DNA of 6,242 nt, taken from Thermoplasmata archaeon (GTDB lineage Archaea; Thermoplasmatota; Thermoplasmata; GCA-020350865). How positions within the stretch are numbered: the first letter of the stretch is position 1; each line of letters starts with the position of its first letter. The translations under genes were made by a program, and so were the position numbers. This document shows, one piece after another, positions 1 through 4,703 of this stretch. The stretch spans positions 3,249,192-3,255,433 of the forward strand of contig CP070672.1 in NCBI GenBank assembly GCA_020351895.1. Direction: 5' to 3'. The notes under the pieces were generated by a model, which worked only from the letters and a program-made list of their open reading frames with translations, was not told the origin of the DNA and did no database searches.

Positions 1-882
1 CCCCCCCCATCACCCAATTCCAGAACAATAGGCTCAGAGGCATTAGATGACCATGTATTACCGCTGTTGTCTATGACCTCTATCTGAATAACATATTCCT
101 GGCCACCTTTTGCACCATCCTTGCCATATTCCCAGATCCATTTCACGATCAATGAGCCATTGTCTGTTTCTGTTTCCTGCTCTGTGACATGCTCCGCATC
201 GGCTGGACCCTGAAATCGGATAGTATAATTGGCAATGTCATCAACACCAAAAGCCGAAACAACAGTTGTATTGATAATTAATTTCTCAGATCCTGCATCC
301 ATATCATGTCCTGGTGCATCTACTACCACAGAATTACACGGCAGCACTATATTTGATGGGTGCTCCGAGCTTCCCCAGTATATATCAACATTGGCGCCAA
401 GTAAATATATCGAGACATCCACATCAAAGACATCCCCTGCCTCAAGCTGCAGATCCACTCCCGATTCAGTGCAGGGGTACTCCTGCGGGCTCGAGCTGAG
501 TGGCAGAGAACCGCTTGTCATCAATATCTCTGTGTATTCATCGTTAATATAGAGCCCGATCTCGAAATATATTACACCGCTTCCAGAGGCCCAGAATACC
601 GTGTTTAAGGTGCCAGAGATCTGCAGGGACTTGGGCAAGGGTCCTGTGCTCCAGCGACCCACATCCGTTGGCAGCACCATCAAGCTTGGGTCCATAGGAA
701 AAGGTCTGGCTCTGGGTTTCATTGGAGGGTTCTGTGACAAGTTCACTATTTGTACTATAATAAAGGGTGACATCCTGTATATCTTCAGTTTGAGCATTAA
801 CTTGCGGGTTGGGTAGAAATGTTACGCAGACTAGAATGACTACTATTATACAAATTGACCCTTGCCATAACTTTCTATTCAT
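1..882 (-). CDS. Secreted beta-sandwich surface protein, frameshifted and cut by the window edge
   Basis: No specific function can be named. Translation from ATG at 880-882 gives a signal peptide (MNRK, hydrophobic stretch at residues 11-23, likely cleavage after VNA, residue 30), then mature sequence to about residue 64 (FSYG). That frame then turns into implausible sequence and stops at 544. A second frame, open from before 695 to the window edge, carries the natural continuation: SLMVLPTDVGRWSTGPL, a YFEIGLYIND strand, LEAGDVFDVDV, YWGSSEHPSNI, then an Ig-like segment (IIVNTTVV-like strands, NYTIRF, EYVIQIEVIDNSGNTW). Removing one base from the CCC run at 688-690 joins both into about 293 residues. 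The alternating hydrophobic and polar strands, Gly/Asp turns and several N-x-S/T sequons fit a glycosylated exoprotein. The 3' end, perhaps with a membrane anchor, lies outside the window. The single-base shift beside a short homopolymer may be a sequencing error; a recent pseudogene is the alternative. Confidence 0.75.
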
Positions 883-887
883 ACCTC
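883..887 (-). promoter_or_regulatory. Possible Shine-Dalgarno of the first secreted-protein gene, unusually close to its start
   Basis: The minus strand reads TTTGAGGT directly before the ATG at 880-882. The GAGGT core almost touches the start codon, where 5-9 bases of spacing is usual. It may be weak or a chance match. The start itself is supported by the complete signal peptide that follows. Confidence 0.35.
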
Positions 888-926
888 AAACCTGGCCTTT
901 TCCAACAGTTATGGAAATGAATTATG

Positions 927-939
927 AGATATAAAATAG
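927..939 (-). promoter_or_regulatory. TATA-like box for the first secreted-protein gene
   Basis: The minus strand reads CTATTTTATATCT here, resembling an archaeal TATA box. With the usual distance of about 25 bases, transcription would start near 905, giving a leader of roughly 20 bases before the ATG at 882. The box lies downstream of the terminator-like hairpin at 994-1011, which fits an independent transcript. The call rests on motif and position only. Confidence 0.4.
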
Positions 940-993
940 CTTTCACGCAGAAGTTCAAGTTCCACTTAAGTCATTCCACCGATGCTGGTTACC

Positions 994-1011
994 AAAAAAT
1001 CCTAAGATTTT
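994..1011 (-). terminator. Hairpin with oligo-T after the small membrane-protein gene
   Basis: On the minus strand, six bases after the stop codon at 1017-1019, AAAATC pairs with GATTTT around the loop TTAG, and the right arm runs into six T in a row. The stem is weak, but the oligo-T run alone can terminate archaeal transcription. It separates this gene from the secreted-protein gene that follows. Confidence 0.4.
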
Positions 1012-1016
1012 ATGAT

Positions 1017-1454
1017 TTACCTTCTTCTTTTTAATTCTTCCTGAATCTCTGCTGCCATTGCCGCGGTGACGCCAAATCCTCTTCTTTCGTTTGAGTCGTC
1101 ATCTTGATAATAATAGAAATTGTAGACATCTTTGATAAATACAGATGGTTCTATGCTTATGATCCTGTTCCATGGTATCAATTCAATCTCCTTACCATCT
1201 TTGAGAGCAGTTTGAATTCCTTCCTCCATAAACAGCAAGAAGTAGGGAGTGTTTTTATCTCCATAATAATTCATTCTGACTCCCACTATGATGAAGAAAA
1301 TGATTACAATCGTACTGAATAATTTCTCCAAAAATGAATCAAGGTAAAATACTGTCAATAACAATGCAATGGCAACAAATATCATTATGATGACATAACC
1401 TAAATAAGTTGGTTTCATCTTGTTTTCATATTCTATTGCATTGGATTCATTCAT
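1017..1454 (-). CDS. Small two-TM membrane protein with possible PH-like domain
   Basis: I do not recognise a named family. The 145-residue product has a short polar N-terminus, two hydrophobic helices (about residues 17-38 and 44-62) joined by a short LDSFLEK link, then a soluble C-terminal part of about 80 residues. That part has alternating strand-like segments (YFLLFMEEGIQTALKDGKE, IELIPWNRIISIEPSV, YNFYYYQDD) and ends in a charged helix (AAEIQEELKRRR). A membrane hairpin followed by a beta-rich domain with a 'PW..I..I' strand resembles the bacterial PH (bPH2/DUF304-like) layout; this is inference from pattern, not a firm match. Both termini are probably cytosolic. ATG at 1452-1454 is chosen because AGGAG lies 9 bases upstream. 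It sits between two exported-protein genes on the same strand but appears to be transcribed separately. It may sense or scaffold at the membrane, but its role is unknown. Confidence 0.8.
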   Translation of the reverse strand: MNESNAIEYENKMKPTYLGYVIIMIFVAIALLLTVFYLDSFLEKLFSTIVIIFFIIVGVRMNYYGDKNTPYFLLFMEEGIQTALKDGKEIELIPWNRIISIEPSVFIKDVYNFYYYQDDDSNERRGFGVTAAMAAEIQEELKRRR

Positions 1455-1463
1455 TATTCAATT

Positions 1464-1468
1464 CTCCT
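1464..1468 (-). promoter_or_regulatory. Shine-Dalgarno of the small membrane-protein gene
   Basis: AGGAG on the minus strand lies 9 bases before the ATG at 1452-1454, a normal spacing. It supports that start over other in-frame choices. Confidence 0.6.
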
Positions 1469-1544
1469 ATATGTTCCGAATATCTTTATGTACTCATCTG
1501 ATCTAAACCCTTTTCTTTCACTGATAGCAATGAGGTAATAATAC

Positions 1545-1556
1545 AATATATATATT
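1545..1556 (-). promoter_or_regulatory. TATA-like box for the small membrane-protein gene
   Basis: The minus strand carries AATATATATATT. A start about 25 bases downstream would leave a leader of roughly 70 bases, with the AGGAG ribosome site near its end. A second weaker candidate (TACATAAAG, 1484-1492) would put the transcript start inside the ribosome site, so it is less likely. The choice is based on motif and spacing alone. Confidence 0.35.
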
Positions 1557-1632
1557 CCTTGGGAATCCCCCGGGAAGCCCCATTCACAAAGATACTCCCC
1601 TTTAAATCAGTTTAAAATAAATGATAAAGAAG

Positions 1633-1670
1633 AAAAAAAGTTATAAAGGGAGAGCAATAAATATGCTCTC
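1633..1670 (-). terminator. Hairpin plus T7 terminator after the peptidase gene
   Basis: Starting 5 bases past the TGA at 1676-1678, the minus strand has a perfect 7-base stem (GAGAGCA at 1664-1670 pairing with TGCTCTC at 1650-1656) with the loop TATTTAT. After about ten bases comes a run of seven T (1633-1639). This is the clearest terminator in the window and suggests the peptidase gene ends its own transcript. Confidence 0.6.
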
Positions 1671-1675
1671 TATTT

Positions 1676-3859
1676 TCAGGGATCAATCGCCCTTATTGTG
1701 TCCTCTCCCATGACAAGCCCAACACCCTCGAACTCCCCGGAAACTGTCAGGACTATGTCGTCTCCCGGGCTCAGCATGTCCTCCAGATCAGATCTATCGA
1801 ACTTCACATTCAGGGAGTGACCCGTATGTATGAGATGTTCTGCTGGAATACCGCCATTCAAAACAAGCCATATGGGATCTTTATCTTCACCCCCATCGGG
1901 TCTTTTTGGTTGATCCATGATGCAGGAGACCCATCTGCCTTTACTTCCAAGATTCAGAGTCTCTGGGTGGATATCCACCTCCATGGATCCAAATTGAACT
2001 GGATTGTTCACTATCATGACAGGGATCGTCTCTACGAAGGTGTTGCCCGATTTATCGGTGATCCGCATCCAGATGTCTGTTGCTCCATCCGGAAGTGTTG
2101 TTGTGTCCAAGTTGAGGTCGAAAAAGGAGTTGGACGATGGTGGAAGGTCATAAGAACTCAGTAACTGCCTGTCTGCAAATATTTCAACCTTTTGCAGGCA
2201 CACATCATCAGATGCTATACCGTTTACCGATATTGGACCTTGAGCAATTTGTCCACGAAGCGGAGACCTCATGAGAACACTTGGTTGCTCGGTATCGGGT
2301 GGAGGGGGGGTTCCTGTTTCATGGAATCTGACACTGGTTGTGCATGGGACCATTGTTCTCCCACCTTCATCTTCTGCAGTGATCACGAATTGAAAGTTGG
2401 TGGGTCCAGTTGCATGAGCCGTAAAGGCGCTTTCTGGGATATCCACCCTCCAAATCCCGTCACCGTCTGGATCCTCCATTTCAAAATACTCCAATGGAAC
2501 CTCGGTGAGTGTGTTATCCGGTTTAGGTGGTACCCAATCAGGAGGTATCATACTGGCTTTTACATGACTAATTGGTTCCGGGGAGGCGATTTCAACCCAA
2601 AGAGGTATCAAAGGTTGTGGGGGCCATGGGTAGGGTTCCGCTGGTATGAGTAGCAATGGAAGCGGTATCCGGGCGATCAGCAGACAAATTCGATCCCCCA
2701 TTGTTACTGAAAAGGCAAGATTTCCGTCTCCGTCATGAGGCAGATCCCCGCTACCTGCTGGTTCGTCCCAACCGTGGCCAACACCATCTCCATTGTCATC
2801 AAGGAGTGGATGATACCAATTGAGATCTTCGGCAACACGCCAGCTTCCGGCATTGAATGCATCTCCCAGGGACCATCCCCATTTAATCTTGGGCCAATAC
2901 ACCTCTGTGAAGTACTCCCAGTATGGCGCAGCACTTGGATAACTGGATTCGGCTGCCTTGCTTGATGTGATTGTCACCCTTCCCGCGCTTGAAAGCTCAT
3001 CTATAAAACTGCCGCTGTGGCAAGCCATTATCCAAGTGTGGATATCGGCTCCTGTACTCAATTCCAAAGTATCGAGCCAACCGTCCAGTTCCGCCGCGGA
3101 AACCGAGTCCGCTGGAGCAAGTGGATTGTTAAGACTGAAACTGTTTGTACCTCCATGGTCGAACATAACGAGGAAAAGTGGTGTCCAAGGATTCGTTATG
3201 GCATCGGCCCAGATCGTAATGGCATCTTCGAGATTGTCGCTTGAGGCAATATCATCCACCCGCCAATTAGCCCAGTTATTCAGGTAATATATGTCATCGT
3301 CACCATAACCGATGCATTTGAGATCGTCATAAATCTTATTGCAGGCTTCGTCGATTATGGTCTGTAAATCGTCCATGAAATTTCCACAAACAAGAATCAC
3401 CACACCTTTTCCTCGTATTGGAATCAACGGGCCATCCCATATTATATCGGCTGGATCCACGGTGTCTACTACCTTAATTTCGATATCATCCCCAGGCCAT
3501 TCTGGGAATAGGAGATGTGCTGGATCTATATGATATATCTCTTGTTCACCTGGCGGAAGTTCCCAAGAACCACCACCCGGTATTGCTCTTTTCATTTCGG
3601 GGCTTGGATAGATCTGGTTCCCCTGGTTATCGTATAATTCTATCTTCCATAGAGACCCGAACTCAACAGTTGTATTGCCTACATTTCTAACGCTTATGGC
3701 AATGGGTTCATTATTTTTATACATCTTCTTGTTGGTTCGCACCTCTATTTGACCAATTGCTTGCGATGAGCTCGTATTTGTGGTCACTGCAAACGTAAAA
3801 ACTGTGGTCAGCATCATCGCACACAAAATTACACAGAATATTCTTTTTAATTGATTCAT
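1676..3859 (-). CDS. Secreted legumain-like (C13, clan CD) cysteine peptidase with Ig-like domains
   Basis: Probable extracellular protein-degrading enzyme of 727 residues. A signal peptide covers residues 1-34 (KR, then hydrophobic 7-25, likely cut near SSQA). Residues 36-132 form a beta-sandwich resembling BsuPI-type domains (IEVRTNKKMYKNNEPIAISV, PPGEQEIYHI). The peptidase domain spans about 150-385: strand GKGVVILVCGN, strand DDIYYLNN, VMFDHGG with catalytic His235, and WIMACHSGSF with catalytic Cys280, followed by TITSS..AESSY. The His-Gly and Ala-Cys-x-Ser-Gly motifs and the ESSY segment are shared with legumains. Residues 354-380 hold Asp-rich loops (DDNGDG, HDGDGN) that may bind calcium. 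Two Ig-like domains follow (about 415-512 and 522-620). The last about 105 residues (MEVDIHPETLNLGSKGRW, LNVKFDRSDLEDML, GEDTIRAI) are a C-terminal domain type known from archaeal and bacterial exoproteins. There is no membrane anchor, so it may be released or bound non-covalently. AGGAGG upstream supports the start. Substrate preference cannot be read from the sequence. Confidence 0.88.
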   Translation of the reverse strand: MNQLKRIFCVILCAMMLTTVFTFAVTTNTSSSQAIGQIEVRTNKKMYKNNEPIAISVRNVGNTTVEFGSLWKIELYDNQGNQIYPSPEMKRAIPGGGSWELPPGEQEIYHIDPAHLLFPEWPGDDIEIKVVDTVDPADIIWDGPLIPIRGKGVVILVCGNFMDDLQTIIDEACNKIYDDLKCIGYGDDDIYYLNNWANWRVDDIASSDNLEDAITIWADAITNPWTPLFLVMFDHGGTNSFSLNNPLAPADSVSAAELDGWLDTLELSTGADIHTWIMACHSGSFIDELSSAGRVTITSSKAAESSYPSAAPYWEYFTEVYWPKIKWGWSLGDAFNAGSWRVAEDLNWYHPLLDDNGDGVGHGWDEPAGSGDLPHDGDGNLAFSVTMGDRICLLIARIPLPLLLIPAEPYPWPPQPLIPLWVEIASPEPISHVKASMIPPDWVPPKPDNTLTEVPLEYFEMEDPDGDGIWRVDIPESAFTAHATGPTNFQFVITAEDEGGRTMVPCTTSVRFHETGTPPPPDTEQPSVLMRSPLRGQIAQGPISVNGIASDDVCLQKVEIFADRQLLSSYDLPPSSNSFFDLNLDTTTLPDGATDIWMRITDKSGNTFVETIPVMIVNNPVQFGSMEVDIHPETLNLGSKGRWVSCIMDQPKRPDGGEDKDPIWLVLNGGIPAEHLIHTGHSLNVKFDRSDLEDMLSPGDDIVLTVSGEFEGVGLVMGEDTIRAIDP

Positions 3860-3867
3860 ATTTTCTT

Positions 3868-3873
3868 CCTCCT
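3868..3873 (-). promoter_or_regulatory. Strong Shine-Dalgarno of the peptidase gene
   Basis: A full AGGAGG on the minus strand lies 8 bases before the ATG at 3857-3859. It fixes the start and suggests efficient translation. Confidence 0.7.
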
Positions 3874-3943
3874 ATCTATTATTGGCTAGGTCCATTGGAA
3901 AGCATTCAAAAAAGTGGAAAGGTTCACTACTTTCGTTGATCTC

Positions 3944-3977
3944 AATTATACTCTTACTCTCTCTCCCTCCCCTTTTC
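3944..3977 (-). promoter_or_regulatory. Candidate promoter of the peptidase gene: TATA-like box behind a purine tract
   Basis: On the minus strand AGTATAATT (3944-3952) resembles a TATA box; transcription would then start near 3920 with a leader of about 60 bases. Directly upstream is a nearly pure purine tract running to 3977, broken by a single T at 3956. Archaeal BRE elements are purine-rich and sit just upstream of the TATA box, so the tract may strengthen TFB binding. This is inference from position. Confidence 0.35.
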
Positions 3978-3993
3978 AATCACTTCCAATATG

Positions 3994-4001
3994 GCACGTG
4001 C
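3994..4001. promoter_or_regulatory. Palindrome GCACGTGC in the divergent intergenic region
   Basis: A perfect 8-base palindrome, GC-rich within AT-rich surroundings, lies about 20 bases upstream of the TATA-like box of the hemerythrin-like gene. It is also upstream of the peptidase promoter candidate. It could be an operator read by a dimeric regulator of either gene. One short palindrome can easily occur by chance. Confidence 0.2.
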
Positions 4002-4015
4002 ATTGTGTTAGAAGT

Positions 4016-4030
4016 ACTTAAGTTTTTATA
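4016..4030 (+). promoter_or_regulatory. TATA-like box of the hemerythrin-like gene
   Basis: ACTTAAG followed by TTTTTATA resembles an archaeal BRE/TATA pair. The expected transcript start near 4050 would leave only a very short leader with the GGAGGTG ribosome site right at its beginning, so the real start may lie a few bases earlier. Confidence 0.45.
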
Positions 4031-4051
4031 GAAGAACGCTTTACTTAATTC

Positions 4052-4058
4052 GGAGGTG
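4052..4058 (+). promoter_or_regulatory. Shine-Dalgarno of the hemerythrin-like gene
   Basis: GGAGGTG lies 5 bases before the ATG at 4064, an excellent match and normal spacing. It confirms the chosen start. Confidence 0.75.
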
Positions 4059-4063
4059 TTTTC

Positions 4064-4633
4064 ATGACAGATACACGATCCGATAATATATCAGGAGATC
4101 TCTTGCGCATACACGCCGCAATAACAAGGGGTATGGATATTGTGCTAAAAAGCAAAGGTGAAATGGGAGCAGAGCTTTTTGAAGAAAGCCTGTATGCCAC
4201 AATTATCACGCATCACAAGACTGAGGATGAAACAACATTTGTTTTCATGCGGGACAAACTTCCCGAGGTCCCTTTTGATGAGCTTATCGAAGACCACCGT
4301 AAACTCGGTGAATATGCAGAGCAAAAAGATATTGTTAGCCTAAAAGAGCTTTGGACAGCGCATATTAAAAAGGAGGAGAATTACTTCACGCAGGAACAGT
4401 GGGACAATCTAACGAATCCCGAAGAGCAGGCAGAACACAGGCTCGAGATAGGGAAGACGGCAGGGAAATATTCACAACCCCCTTATCTTGTGCTGCCCTT
4501 TGCCCTGTTCAATCTCACTGAAGAGGAGAGGAAGGTTTTTGCCCGTCAGCTGCCCCCTGAGGTTTTGAATATGGTGAACACAGAATGGCAGGAAAAATGG
4601 AAACCCATGGAGCCTTTGTTTTACCACATATAA
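4064..4633 (+). CDS. Hemerythrin-like HHE domain protein
   Basis: A soluble cytosolic protein of 189 residues, predicted to bind a diiron centre as hemerythrin-like proteins do in oxygen, nitric oxide or iron handling. The ligand pattern is visible: His17 (LRIHAAI), His50 and Glu54 (THHKTEDE), His78 (EDHRKL), His100 and Glu104 (TAHIKKEE). These fall on four predicted helices covering about residues 8-110. The remaining 80 residues form a tail with QPPYLVLPFALFNLT, ERKVFARQLPPEV and EWQEKWKPMEPL; I recall similar tails in other HHE proteins, so it is probably a normal part of this subfamily. There is no signal peptide or membrane segment. Strong TATA and ribosome sites lie just upstream. It is divergent from the peptidase gene, with 204 bases between the two starts, and convergent with the surface-protein gene. 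A shared regulation with the peptidase is possible but unproven. Whether it senses, stores or detoxifies cannot be decided from sequence. Confidence 0.9.
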   Translation: MTDTRSDNISGDLLRIHAAITRGMDIVLKSKGEMGAELFEESLYATIITHHKTEDETTFVFMRDKLPEVPFDELIEDHRKLGEYAEQKDIVSLKELWTAHIKKEENYFTQEQWDNLTNPEEQAEHRLEIGKTAGKYSQPPYLVLPFALFNLTEEERKVFARQLPPEVLNMVNTEWQEKWKPMEPLFYHI

Positions 4634-4661
4634 AATAGTGCATGATAGAGATTCCAAATAT

Positions 4662-4679
4662 AGCAATTGCTTTAAGCAA
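4662..4679. terminator. Short AT-rich inverted repeat in the convergent gap
   Basis: The 70-base gap between two converging genes holds a perfect palindrome AGCAATTGCT (4662-4671) overlapping TTGCT-TTA-AGCAA (4667-4679). Either could form a small hairpin acting on both strands. No oligo-T run follows on either strand, so the terminator call is weak. Confidence 0.22.
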
Positions 4680-4703
4680 ATGTTAATCTTAATTATAATC
4701 TGA

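Noticed and set aside
1..8. Run of eight C at the left edge
   Set aside because: In the minus-strand frame it simply encodes Gly codons. It may mark where an assembly stopped, but nothing shows a biological role.
229..552. Plus-strand open frame of 107 codons
   Set aside because: It lies antisense to the continued secreted-protein frame, its translation is Ser/Thr/Pro-rich without domain character, and no ribosome site precedes it.
1561..1582. GC-rich patch with GGGA-TCCC and CCCGGG in an AT-rich spacer
   Set aside because: The self-complementary pieces are only four to six bases, no T run follows, and a much better hairpin terminator exists at 1633-1670.
1817..2653. Two long plus-strand open frames (115 and 153 codons)
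   Set aside because: Both are antisense to the peptidase gene, whose domains and motifs are clear across the same stretch; the translations are rich in Trp/Cys/Arg as shadow frames tend to be.
4667..4679. Inverted repeat as an attachment site or mobile-element end
   Set aside because: No second copy, no direct repeats and no integrase or transposase are present in the window.
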